Assembly: GCA_902805475.1 (NCBI GenBank)
Contig: CADCSX010000003.1
Span: 3,534,001 to 3,598,000, forward strand
Length of the DNA stretch: 64,000 nt
Direction of reading: 5' to 3'
DNA from: Entonaema liquescens
Lineage: Eukaryota > Ascomycota > Sordariomycetes > Xylariales > Xylariaceae
Shown: piece after piece, positions 1 through 10,686 of the stretch
Position numbering within the stretch: position 1 is the first letter of the stretch
Layout of the letters: each line of letters starts with the position of its first letter
Made by a program: the position numbers and the translations under genes
The notes under the pieces: model-generated
Told to the model about the DNA's origin: nothing
The model's input: the letters and a program-made list of their open reading frames with translations, nothing else
Databases searched by the model: none

Positions 1-2689
1 TCACTGTTGCTACACTACACTACAGACGCACATTAATGTTGTAACTTTACAGCTTTGTTTCCCGAGGTTAACTTACACATAACATCAGACCTCAACTCCG
101 AGGCTTATAAAGTCGTTCGACCTGTCATGATACCAGCTGCGCTCCTGCGAGATATACGAGGTGGCTTGCAGCAAGTAATGAGCCTGGCCGACCGCGGATG
201 CATATAAGCCGGTCGGCAAAATGCCAAGAGGAGAATAATTAGAATGGCTTCCATAGCGCCGGCATAGGACATTAGGAAAGCCTTCTTGCAGCCAACCAAC
301 CGCTAGGGCTAGCACGCTGCCGTCAGTCACCATTTTTTCTTCTTTCGTCGCGCCAGATGGTCACTAAGCGGGGGACATCAACGGCGGGCCAAGCGAATGA
401 GGCCTCGTCAGCTTAATATACACGTATGAGCGAAGATGGTTTGATTATCGCGAATCGCACCGGCATATATGCAGCAGGGGGCTAGAATACGGCATCTCTC
501 TGCGGAACGTGCGTGTGTGTGCGTGGTGCCTGAGCGGGTCGGTTCGCTTAAGGGGCAGAGCTTGTTATGTTAAAAAGGTTCTAGGACGGGCAGAAATGTA
601 GGGTAACACTGCAGTCGATAAACGCGAGCCCTACTGCAGCCAGTATTGCCAATTTATCCTATTGCATGTTCAGCCGCCTTGGCAAATCTTGTAAACACGC
701 TGTTTGAGGTTTATATTACACATTGGAATTCCTTTTTGATCAGACCATCCCTAACCCACTTACGTCTCGATGGCAATTGTTGTTTCTTTTCTTTTTTTCT
801 CCTTTGCTGCCAATTTCGTGATTCGGTATGTTGCGGCCAAATACATGACCCGGCAAGCTTACAGCATGAGATTAGGTCTAGATCTCTTACGATCTCGTCC
901 GAGCTTTAGATCTCGATTATCATCTGAGTCATGTTATTTTCCCACGTTGATAAGCCCCTTTTAATAAGCTTCCTTTGCTAATTAGAGTTCTGTTACTTAG
1001 AGACGTCGTGTAAGTCATCACCGCGCTACCACGTATCAATGGTTACCTTTTTCGGTCGACTATTACGATATGAGCCAATCAGATTCCTTATACACTAGCT
1101 GGGAAGCCAGCTTGGAAGGAGTCAAGTCTTTTCAACTTAGATTTGGCCCCTATATGGAAGTAGTGCATCTCGAATTAATTATATACTTTATACCTTAGTT
1201 AATCGTTATTAAGCTAGTAGGCTTCGGGGTCTAGACTTTCTTTCACTTATTACATTGCTGTAGTTGAGATCTAATTTTCCGATCGAACCTCTCACGACAC
1301 TGCCTTTCTTCAACAACCCAGGGGTTTAATCTAAACTCTAGGTTCATAGCGAATCGACGAAGTGTATAAGACAGTCTCCGCTTAGTAGCTATTCTATAAT
1401 ATCCAAGTCCCAACTGCCGGACCTACTGCAACCAACACATAGTAAGGCTAGAGCTAGAAAGAATAAGGAAGCCATCGGCAAATTACGGGTGAATAAACCT
1501 CAGCCGGTGGTAAGTAAAGGTGCCATTTCAAAAGTACGTGGAATCTGAATGGACGCATACGGTACATGTGCTGAGCTGCCCTATGCTGGGCAGATGCAAC
1601 GTCTCATCTCACGTAACACCGGACGGAAGTAATTCCACTCCATTATTCTGAGTTTGGGTGACGCCTCTTTAGAGGATACGTTGATCTTTAATATTCGTAA
1701 AGAATGGTCTCGGCTTTGCTTTGGTCAATGAAGAGAGGTTTATATATTTTCTACATGCCTACGAAAGCCATGTGCAAATATAGGATTGATGGATTTAGAG
1801 CACTATTGAGTCTGAAGATGTAACCATACTATAACAAAGAGTATATTAGTAGTATAGGTAGGTAATGTACTGATGTGAGTTTTGGGCTTTACGTCGAGGC
1901 GCATTTAAGAGGCACCGAGCCTGCAATCATATACTTATCCGTCTTGCTGAGCTGAAGAAAATGTCCTGCTACTGAATAAATATTCAAATATTCCGTAAAT
2001 ACCTGTTGTTCCTAAGTAGCTGATATCGAAAATATTTCGTTGCCTCAGCGGGTAGACCTATATCTTCGTAAGATAGTTCAATTATAGTAGCCGTGAATTC
2101 GTTGAGAGGATTAGACTCTAAAAATGTGTACACGATCGGACTTAAGAAACGCTATATGTAACTGGGTATCTAAATTTAGGAACTGTTATAGGTGCTAGTT
2201 ATGTCATGGAGGTGTGGCTTTATTCATTTGATTTCTGACTTGGACGCGCATAAAAATGCACAAAGTCTTTTGGCAAACAATTGATTATATAAACTTCCAA
2301 GGCTGCTGGGGTAAATTGTGGCTCTGCTATCGATACCAGATACGGGATGCCGGCTACCCAGACGGGACCTAACTCTGGCTGACCACTCTTGTACCCAATT
2401 TTGTTTAATTGAATGTTGAATGGGAAACTTCCAAGACATCGTCAACTATCGAACCCTGATGCGCAATTCGGAATAAAACATTGCTTGTCTTAACCCCTTG
2501 AAATTATAACGGCCTATACAGCATCGAAGGGCCGTAAATATCTCGCCGCTCAGAAACATCCGCAATCGCCGTTCCTCTTACACCCGTCACCTATTATCAT
2601 CCGTCTTTAGATCGCCATCTACAGATGCGACACCCGGCAGTCGAGCCGTTTCGAGGGCCAGAGTACCGTAGGCATACCTGTCCGACTTG
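1..2689. other. Gene-free stretch upstream of Trs85
   Basis: No reading frame here looks like a protein; the longest open stretches are under 90 codons, lack family motifs and overlap one another. Tandem GTAGGTAGGTA occurs near 1857. The last 150-200 bp probably hold the Trs85 promoter and 5' leader. I see no tRNA, rRNA or transposon signature. Confidence 0.6.
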
Positions 2690-5020
2690 ATGCCGCCTTC
2701 CGATTACGATTCACAAGATGGGAGCGGATCACTCCCTGCATCCCCCGTAGCCGCCTCTATCTCGAGGCTTCAGAAGGCCCGTCATACTCTTAATGATGTC
2801 TCGCCATCGCTCTACCGTTCCGAATTCAGCCTCCCTTACCGACGCTCCCACCCCTCCGCTGCTTCGCTCTATGCATCTACACTATCGCCTCCTACTTCAC
2901 GCTCCCAGTCGCCTGTTGGTCGCCCACCGTCGCGACTAGCTGCCGGCTCTATATTTGGCGCGGCCCCAAACAACGGACTCGCACTTGCTGGCGCGGGGGA
3001 CAGTCCGGGCGATCCGCTGAATCTTATTCTCAGGGCATTCGTACCCCACGTTGCGGTATACACCTCCGAAGATACAGATATCTTACTGAAAGAGAAGGGG
3101 TTCAACCGTGGCCTCTGGGAGCTACTACGACCTTTTGGGGAGCGCGTACAAGGAAAGGTTATAATAAGGGATAGCAACGGGGCGAGTAGGACATACGAAG
3201 ACTACTCAATACACTTTGTGCGGTTCGGAGAGGGTATTGTCCACCCGGAACCCGTAACAGCCGGATTAAGACCCGCGTCGGCCCCGAGGACAAATGGATC
3301 CTCGGAGAAGTCTGCCGGTCCTGGGAGAGGGCAAGGGATCGCAATCTCCGATGTTGAGGCCGTCGTGGATCGCCACCTGAGTTATGCCGAGGGATCATTC
3401 TTTAGCTTACCTCAGAGCCCTACGAATAATGGTCTAGATATCGACGTACCATCACCGTACTATGCCTTATATTTACGTAGGTTACTCTCAGGTTTGCCTC
3501 TAGCACCACATGAAACATTTGCACATCCGGTTGCTTGTGTGATCGCGATAAGCTCCCGGAACCCGACACCAATAGAGACTCTACGACGGCTATATACCGA
3601 GTCTAGCACCGGTGATAGGCGTTTACCCAACTGGGTCGATGCTGAATTCTTACGTTATTATGTTCTTGTTCACGAGGAAGAAAGAGATGATATTACGAGA
3701 TCCATGTCACTTTTTGACCAGATGAAGCGAAGCTTGGGCCTTCACTGCCATTTACTGAGGATAAGGGGAACCCAAAGTGTGGCTACCGACGATGACAGCA
3801 TACCCCTTCCCCGAAGCGAGTGGATGTCAGCTGCGGAGGAATTGGCCGACCTTCGAAGGAGCGAAGACCAAGAAGACTTTGAAGATCCCACGAGATATAT
3901 ATTCGAATCTGACGCGACCGCCATTCGTACATTCATCCGTGAAATGGTTACGCAATCCATAATACCTACAATGGAACGTCACGTGTCCGTATGGAACGAC
4001 CAAGTGGCTTCTCGCCGAAGAGGTCTTGCTGGTCGATTTGTGGGTTTGACTAAGCGATGGGGTTTCGGAAGTAACCCTCGGTCATCGGTTTTGGGACAGA
4101 GCTCGGGGAGTAATTATGATTCACTCGGATTCTACCGCCAAGACGCAGCCGAAGCTATAATGCGGAAGCTGGCTGATTACGCCTTTATGTTACGAGACTG
4201 GAAGCTAGCTCATTCTACATATGAACTTCTTCGTACTGATTTTAATAATGACAAAGCCTGGAAATACCACGCCGCGGCGAGCGAGATGTCTGCCATTAGC
4301 CTACTCATCATGCCTCAAAATCTATCGGCTCGATCAAGAGCAGAGACTATAGACACGGCTTTCGAAGCAGCTTTCTATTCATATATCACACGTTGTGGCG
4401 CCCCATACGGCGCACTTCGATGCCTTTCTCTTGGCCTGGAACTCTTGCGGCTACGCGGTGGCTCGAGCGTTGACAGTGCCGCAAAATGGGGAATTCGACT
4501 ACTAGAGAGTAAAATATTAGGCCCCATTGGAGATGCGCTAATCAAAGAGCGCTTGGCGGTCTGCTATGCGTCTAAGCAGGGCATGGGGACACACCTCTGG
4601 GGTGGCAGGCGGAGGAAGTCGGCGCTATGGAGCGCTCTGGGTGCCGAGGCCTGGCTGGTACAGTCGAAATATATCCAGGCGCAGCGATGTTTAAATGAGG
4701 CGCGCAAGACATACTCAGACCTCCCGAGCGGAAGCGGCATTGATAAGTTCAATTATGCCAGCGCGTTCCTGCTCGGTATCGGAAAGCAGCTCAACGACAA
4801 TCTCGAATCAGGTGATCAATATAACGACGTAGATAGTGATAACGAGAGCGATGGCGTGGACGAGGAGAGCGAAGCTCTGGATATGAGGGGAAGACGCATT
4901 AGTACGTTGGGAGTGCCCGGAGGCGCGACGGGGGCGGGGTTGGAGACGGCGCCGCTGAAAGCGCAGCTCGACGCGTCGGAAGAACAGGATACGGGCGAGG
5001 CTAAGGACGATTTTGGTTAG
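2690..5020 (+). CDS. TRS85: TRAPP complex subunit Trs85 / TRAPPC8 homologue
   Basis: Single-exon gene, 776 aa from the ATG at 2690 (the frame is open a codon further, but that codon is TTG). Trs85 is the subunit that defines TRAPPIII, the GEF complex for Ypt1/Rab1 in ER-Golgi traffic and autophagy. Residues 1-108 are a Ser/Pro-rich, probably disordered leader. The conserved Trs85 region begins near residue 110 with LNLILRAFVPHVAVY, followed by LLRPFGERVQGKV and the LPNWVDAEFLRYYVLVHEEE segment typical of the family. The C-terminal half is helical (TPR-like arm), and the tail is acidic (DNESDGVDEESE). The stop TAG is followed by a GGTTAGG-rich 3' region. Family assignment is firm; a spliced 5' exon cannot be excluded but is not needed. 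Confidence 0.9.
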   Translation: MPPSDYDSQDGSGSLPASPVAASISRLQKARHTLNDVSPSLYRSEFSLPYRRSHPSAASLYASTLSPPTSRSQSPVGRPPSRLAAGSIFGAAPNNGLALAGAGDSPGDPLNLILRAFVPHVAVYTSEDTDILLKEKGFNRGLWELLRPFGERVQGKVIIRDSNGASRTYEDYSIHFVRFGEGIVHPEPVTAGLRPASAPRTNGSSEKSAGPGRGQGIAISDVEAVVDRHLSYAEGSFFSLPQSPTNNGLDIDVPSPYYALYLRRLLSGLPLAPHETFAHPVACVIAISSRNPTPIETLRRLYTESSTGDRRLPNWVDAEFLRYYVLVHEEERDDITRSMSLFDQMKRSLGLHCHLLRIRGTQSVATDDDSIPLPRSEWMSAAEELADLRRSEDQEDFEDPTRYIFESDATAIRTFIREMVTQSIIPTMERHVSVWNDQVASRRRGLAGRFVGLTKRWGFGSNPRSSVLGQSSGSNYDSLGFYRQDAAEAIMRKLADYAFMLRDWKLAHSTYELLRTDFNNDKAWKYHAAASEMSAISLLIMPQNLSARSRAETIDTAFEAAFYSYITRCGAPYGALRCLSLGLELLRLRGGSSVDSAAKWGIRLLESKILGPIGDALIKERLAVCYASKQGMGTHLWGGRRRKSALWSALGAEAWLVQSKYIQAQRCLNEARKTYSDLPSGSGIDKFNYASAFLLGIGKQLNDNLESGDQYNDVDSDNESDGVDEESEALDMRGRRISTLGVPGGATGAGLETAPLKAQLDASEEQDTGEAKDDFG

Positions 5021-5494
5021 GGTTACGTTTAGGGTAGGTAGGCTAGGTAGTTAGACGGGATAGGCGGCGCGGTATATCTTAGAGATGAAGAAAGAGGGTT
5101 CTTTAAAGAGACATTAACTATTAGGTACCTAGGTATCTTATCTATTTGTATGAGGGCCTTTAGGGGAATGATTACTTGTGTTATAATGAAATGCGGGTTC
5201 TCGCTTGGGAGCCCTTTCTTGAGTTTTATGGATACTGCTTCGTCTTTGATCGTTTCGTTAAGGTGTATGTTCTTCAAATAGGGGATGTAGGATGTTGTGT
5301 AGATTTATAGATCTATAAATGTATAGACGATGAGTTTATTGCTCGGCGATTTGTCTCTTATTTAAATGCTAGAATATATGTGTATGTTGGTACGTTCTAG
5401 ATCATGGGACCATGTACCTGGAACAGATTATAAGAAGTATGATAAGATTAATGGGAGTACGGTTCCCTGAGTTGGCTTCTCTGCCTAGGCCAGC
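5021..5494. other. Convergent intergenic region
   Basis: Shared 3' flank of Trs85 (plus) and the HET gene (minus). It carries overlapping palindromes TAGGTACCTA and TACCTAGGTA at 5122-5135. No gene is supported. Confidence 0.6.
5122..5135. repeat. TAGGTACCTA/TACCTAGGTA palindrome
   Basis: Two overlapping perfect 10-bp palindromes in the Trs85-HET intergenic gap. The same decamer recurs at 14250, 40610 and 46322. Confidence 0.7.
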
Positions 5495-7524
5495 CTACCA
5501 GCCGCTATCGTCATCCGAGTCTCCCTCCCAGTTTTCCCCCGTGCGGATTTCTTGGATAGGACTGCGCTCTGGGATTGGAAATGGCCGGTCCTCCTCATCC
5601 ACTCTATTAATGTCTACCTCGACATCAATAACCTCGGCACCCAGGAACGAAGTACGTGCAACATTGACCGAGACTTGACAGAGGTACGAGTCGGGTTCAT
5701 CTATCATTAATGAGACGCTTTTGGTGTACTCTGGTAGGCAGAGGATTAAGTTAAATACGCTGGCCTTCCAATTCTTTAGGGTCTCCATAACGTCAGTCGC
5801 TTTATAGTTAGGATTCGTGGGAGATTCACGCTGCTCTCCGCCATCCATCGAAAGGCAACTGATCATTGTGGACAGAGGTACTATATCGTATTCGGTATGA
5901 TGACCATACCATATCAGAAAGAATGTTGATACTTCGTTCTCGAAGGCTACAATATACACGGTTTCATCTGGCAAAGTTCGGTGTCGACTGTCGATCCATG
6001 GCGGTATAGAGTCCACGATGCTGTATTCAAATTTGCCCATATCGTGCTGATTAAATTTCGAAATGCGCGAATTCCTGCGGGTGATGGAACCAGGCAAAAT
6101 CTTGTAGTTGCGACTTTGCGTAATGGTAATCGTCTGCATAGATGCTTTCGTCAAGTCTATGCTAACTGTCTGCTCTATACCCTCAAAGTCGTAGCCAAAC
6201 CGGCGATAAAATTGTCTGATATCCAAGACGTTAGGTTGCCTGACAGTACAAATTATACCTTTTTGCGATCGGCGAAATACATTTTCATTTACACTTTGCC
6301 TCTCTAAGAGAAGCGCAGGCCTAGATGTTAAGTCGTTTTTCATAATACAGTCGAGAATTGCGATCCATAAGTCATCCTCTACTCCAAGAAACTGAATATC
6401 CGTGACAACAGGGCATAGAATTACCATCAGGGATAAGCCGCCGGGTACTATTTCTATTCTGTGCCGTAATGGCTCAAGTGGTGATTCTACCGGTATAACT
6501 TTGTATTCGTCCAGTTGGAACCACTCCGGGGCTGATACTAGTGGTCGGATACTTTGACGATCTAGATCGCTGCACCAAATTAGTATGGATTGATCATCGC
6601 ATTGCTTGAGGATCGCCTCCTGGAGCCGGAGAAAAGCATTCTCTCTCCCCTCCCCGTATATCGGGACCATATTAACGCGAACGAGTCCAAGCAGACAGTA
6701 TGAAATGTCTTCTGCCCGAGTAGTGTGTCTCCGGCAAGCCCACCTCATTTTCTGTGCCACACAGATCCTTTTGAGTATGGTGTCAATGGGATTATATATC
6801 ATCCCACAACCATTACAGACGGACGTGGCACTTCTGTACCCATGTGCCTCCCAAGGCTTTTTATTGACGATATGGCCGTATGTCAAGACATTTATATCAA
6901 TATCAGTAATCTCTAAACACAGGGTCATTACAAAAGAGTCAAACTCGCTGGAGACGCAAACACTGACCTGCGATTTGATAGGAGAGCCTATAACGATCAC
7001 CCAGTAGTTTCCAGCGTTGGCTATAGAAACGCACATCTTTCGGGGCGACTAGTTCCTGCAATGTCCACCCACGAGTAAACCAGCGACTTTGGAGAAGGTC
7101 TCCTAGGTCTTGGGCATCTTCTAAAATGCGTAGCAAACATCCGCCGATTTATACCACGCAAACATAGAGTTTATCGACTCGGAAAGCTCGGCGCTGCTAC
7201 TCTTATCTATACAGCAGGTATCGATCCATATGTAATCGTATCCATCTGAGAGAGCTTGATGACAGCTACCTTCGACCTTTTGGAACCCTTTTTTCTCTTT
7301 CCATTTCAACTCCTGAGTGTCAAGCTGAGAGTCAGCGAGGAGAAACTTGGGAATGGACGTTCTCAACCAGATATAGGAATATATGTATCCCCTACCTGAT
7401 GGTATTGAACGTCTTGGAATAGGACTTCTTCGGTGCCCCAAGTATGGGACAGAATGGCGTATCTGGGCCTCAGTTCACCTATGAACTCTTCAAGCCGGAA
7501 AGACGTGGTGTTTAAGAGCCACAT
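5495..7524 (-). pseudogene. HET-domain protein gene with a one-base frameshift
   Basis: HET proteins act in fungal non-self recognition, where the domain triggers incompatibility cell death. Start ATG at 7524 opens with MWLLNTTSF and RYAILSHTWG, the canonical HET N-terminus. Exons: 7396-7524, 6968-7312, 5495-6912; both introns (GTAGGG...CTCAG, GTCAGT...TTTAG) join in phase. Further HET blocks follow: YDYIWIDTCCIDK, SRWFTRGWTLQELVAPKDV, EITDIDINVL, TRAEDISYCLLGL and IYGEGRENAFLRLQE. Around 7121-7130 the frame breaks: after DVCYA a TTTTAG gives a stop, while LEDAQD and all later HET blocks lie one base off. Exon lengths sum to 1892 nt, one short of 631 codons, so one missing base explains it. 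The C-terminal ~330 residues are unassigned. Either a recent pseudogene or a homopolymer (T4) sequence error. No intron fits the break. Confidence 0.85.
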
Positions 7525-8427
7525 TTTGAATACTACCTAGGAAGCAGCCTACGTCAGTCTCTGGGGTCACGGTAAAGGAACAGAAGGAAAAATAGGTTGG
7601 ACACGTCTTAAAGTAGTGAAGTGAGATTGTACCTGGGTATTATCTTCCATATCAGCAAGGTAGTAACAGCCCGATTTGAAACCCAATCAAAATCAAGGTT
7701 GCATCAAGGTTGCGTTCTCACTGCAGATGTGCTCTGATTTGATGATGGGTTCAGGTTGATATGTTTTATATAGGTACCTGGTTTAATTCGCAACTTAAAT
7801 ATACACGGAGCACTAGATAGGTACTTTCCTCTTATTTACATATAAGATAATGGGTTTATAGTAATTGAATGAGCAGATTACATGATAGGTATCGCCCTGA
7901 CCAATATACACATAACTATAACTATTCCTCTTCCCTTTCCAGTACCAACATAAGGATTAGCTAGAAAAAAGAAAAAGAAAACAGCCTGTACGGTGTCAAA
8001 TGGACCAATGATGCTTACTATTTATGAATTTGGAGACTGATCGCAACATAGTAGGAACTAGGTATACTTCCGGTTAAGGGGTGAGAGTGACAACTAATTC
8101 TTAAGGGAACCTGGCACCAGTAATACAATGTTTAATACCACAACCAATGTCTTGCAATTAAACTCTAGATATGTAATCCGACGATGTTACTCCACTAGAC
8201 AACAATTCACCCCTTGATAAAAACAAGGCAATGCACGTTGAATTATTGAGTCCCAAAATGGCGCGATATTTAGTATATTCAATACGCACAGGTCTATCTA
8301 ATTAGATATTTAGAATATTAAACCACAGTATGGCTATCGCCGTTCCGTCTATAACGCTGAAACGCTTCCAAGCATGCCAAAAAAACAAGGGATTCTAATC
8401 CGCCCAATCGTGCTCGAGGCCAGGAAT
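7525..8427. other. Intergenic region, HET gene promoter side
   Basis: Upstream flank of the HET gene and 3' flank of the small secreted protein gene, both minus strand. TAGGTACCTG occurs at 7771. No coding or RNA gene seen. Confidence 0.55.
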
Positions 8428-8898
8428 TTACTGGGTGAGCTCGAAGCTGGTAGGGCCGTTGTAGACCTGCTTGACGTTGTTGGGCTCGTTGTTGGTGACG
8501 AGCTGGGACTTGGGGATGAGATGAGAGGCGCTCTGCTCGCCGGAGCTGACGACGAAGTTCAGGCCCTCGGTAGTCTTGGCCACCGTGAAGGACTTGGAGG
8601 CGTCGGCGCACTTGCCGTCCTTGATCTCGGGCAGCTCGCCGTTGGAGCCGGCGGGGCCGAGACCCGAGCAGTCAACCTCCACGTCGGAGCCGGGGTGCTG
8701 AGTCTGAAGTTGTATCTGGAAGCGCGTTGTTAGTATATCTTGCGTAGATATAAGAGGACGAGTGACTACTTACGTGCACATGGTGCTGTGGCGCACGCAG
8801 CCAGCGGAGAAGCGGCTGACGGAGAAGACCTCGGCACGCTCGGCCACGGAAGCGGCGGCAGCGGTGGCAGCGAAGAGAACGGCGGCGGAGAACTTCAT
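8428..8898 (-). CDS. Small secreted cysteine-containing protein (one-base phase mismatch)
   Basis: Exon 1 (8774-8898) starts MKFSAAVLFAATAAAAS, a clear signal peptide, then FSAGCVRHSTMC, a pattern common at the N-terminus of small secreted fungal proteins. A strong donor (AC|GTAAGT) and acceptor (TTCCAG) define an intron at 8716-8773. Exon 2 (8428-8715) carries a strongly GC3-biased frame (VDCSGLGP, GKCADASKSF, ending FELTQ stop). The two exons do not join in phase: their sum is 413 nt, one base short of 138 codons. All AG acceptors nearby share the same phase, so resplicing does not fix it. A missing base near 8699-8705, at AGACTCAGC, would. Four cysteines (C34, C41 and two in exon 2) suggest two disulfides. 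The codon bias implies a highly expressed gene, so a sequence error or very recent break is likely. Function unknown. Confidence 0.7.
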
Positions 8899-9042
8899 CT
8901 TGAATGATTTGGTTTGGAGTTGTTTCGGGTGAACGAAGGTTGAAAGTGAAGATGAGGTTGATGTGTATTAGTGATAGTTGACTGTGGTTGCGTGATGATG
9001 AGGCTGAAAAAAAGAAGATTCTCTTGGGACGCACGAAGGGTC

Positions 9043-9048
9043 TTTATA
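9043..9048 (-). promoter_or_regulatory. TATA box of the small secreted protein gene
   Basis: TATAAA on the minus strand, about 145 bp upstream of the ATG at 8898, a normal spacing for a fungal gene with a 5' leader. Confidence 0.5.
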
Positions 9049-10173
9049 CTGAATATCAGTGTTGAGTCTCATCGTGTTTGTGGAGCGAGAAGCCAAGGTG
9101 ATCGGCGGTCCCAGTAAGGATAGGCATTGAATCCGTGCCCGGATTGAGCGGTGTTGCGATGAAAGTTGACCCCTTTACGATGAAGATTTTGGTTTCTATC
9201 GGTTTCAACCAGGTGTATAATTCTTCGTTTTTACGACGCCGCGTATTCACGTCTGTACAACGTTACGTAAATTCATAAATGCTGGATTATGAAGAGTTCT
9301 GTTTGGTGAAGAAATACGACGAGATTTTAGCGGTCGTGTCTTTGACCCCAGATCCTTCCAACACAGCCCCTACGATTACCACCACAACTACTTGTCGCAA
9401 TAGTATTGGTTCTAAGACCAATCTTTTTCTAGCCATAGACAAGAAGGCTGAGCGAGGCGATGAATAACTATCCCATATAAGTATAACTGTATTGTACGTC
9501 ATTCTATTGCTTTGCCGTACCCCAGACTTGGATTCTGTATTGTAGCAGCTGGGGCAAACCAGCCTACCAGCAGCTGAATACGAGTTGTTACAAGGATAGC
9601 CTCAACTCTGAACCAATCACCATTAACTAAACCAACTAAATCTACATAAGTGGATGCTATACCCAAAAAGCTGAGGCTCCACAATCAGCCTTCCCACGAT
9701 ACCAAAGCTCAGCTCTATTAATAACAAATCTCTTGTCGAGCAAGAAATAATAAACCGTATACTCACTCAGTGTAACTAGATCCTACTCAGTCATAACTAG
9801 ATGTAACTACTCGGATATCATAGTTACGTTGAAGTAAAAGCATCATAGTATTATGCACCGTATAGCTATCGAATAAGGGCGCAATGTATATAGCCTTTTC
9901 ACAATATTTCATGGGTACCTAATTCTTATTTTTAGAATTACTTGGCGATACATTTAAGTCTAAAGCCTTTCCGCGTACTGCAAAGATTTTCCCCTGAGGG
10001 GGTTCCGACATGCCAACGGACGGTAGTGAAGCTCGTGTCTTAGAGTAGAATACATATCTAGATGCACAGTCAAGGGGACATCACCTGTCTCTTCGATAGC
10101 AAAGTGGATATCTCCTGATATAAGTGGAGGTTTAGCACATGGATGGGGCATGGATCTTCTGCTGATCTTCTCT

Positions 10174-10551
10174 TCACCGCCTACAGAATCCAGCAACGTT
10201 GTGTCTATCGATGAGTTCAATTTCAACTTCACGATTCATTACATAATAACTTCTGTGGCAATATCGAATAGACAACCAACGACAATTTTCACGATACCGC
10301 TCATAACAAAAGAAGAACCATAAATTAGCAATATCCAATCCTGGCCTGTAGTGAATCCAACATTGCTCCTCAGTTGTTAGAAAAGATGGCATGCGTGTCA
10401 AAATGCCGAGATTAGATGTATGAATGAGCATTTTCCACACACGTTGTAGGTAGGATCTATTAATACTACGATCAATTCGAGATGTTCGCCTTGTCAGTTT
10501 GCTACGGATTCGCCTCTTCATCTTTAACAGGACCTTTGAGCATGTTAGCAA
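10174..10551 (-). other. Unassigned 125-codon open frame behind the ankyrin-CorA gene
   Basis: Open frame on the same strand, starting 93 bp beyond the stop of the ankyrin-CorA-like gene. It is rich in Arg/Lys at first (KMKRRIRSKLTRRTSRIDRS), then aromatic (LWFFFCYERYRENCRW). It has no recognised domain. It could be an alternative C-terminal exon of the upstream gene, whose end also varies in related proteins, or chance. No decisive splice pair was found. Confidence 0.2.
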
Positions 10552-10648
10552 CGCGAGTTACATTTGAGGTCTGTCATCCTTCTTGATACTGGGGTTGCAT
10601 TGAAAAGAAAATCTTAGTTCGTGGCACTTATAGAGGCGCTTGTTCACA

Positions 10649-10686
10649 TAGTCGTCATATCGCTTGACGTAGTCGTTATATCGCTT
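10649..10686. repeat. Two-copy 21-bp-period tandem repeat in the last exon
   Basis: Two near-identical copies of TAGTCGTYATATCGCTT with a 21-bp period. On the coding (minus) strand they encode the repeated SD(I/M)TT at the C-terminus of the ankyrin-CorA-like protein. Confidence 0.6.

Larger units (their letters stand above)
8899..10643. other. Intergenic region between secreted-protein and ankyrin-CorA genes
   Basis: Apart from the TATA box near 9043 and the open frame at 10174-10551 described separately, I see nothing I can support. Short open frames on both strands near 9279-9500 overlap each other and carry no motif. Confidence 0.5.

Noticed and set aside
1281..1290. B-box-like sequence on the minus strand (possible tRNA)
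   Set aside because: No A box, acceptor stem or terminator at suitable spacing.
7115..7140. Programmed ribosomal frameshift in the HET gene
   Set aside because: There is no slippery heptamer or downstream structure evident, and such frameshifting is not known for HET genes. Mutation or miscall is simpler.
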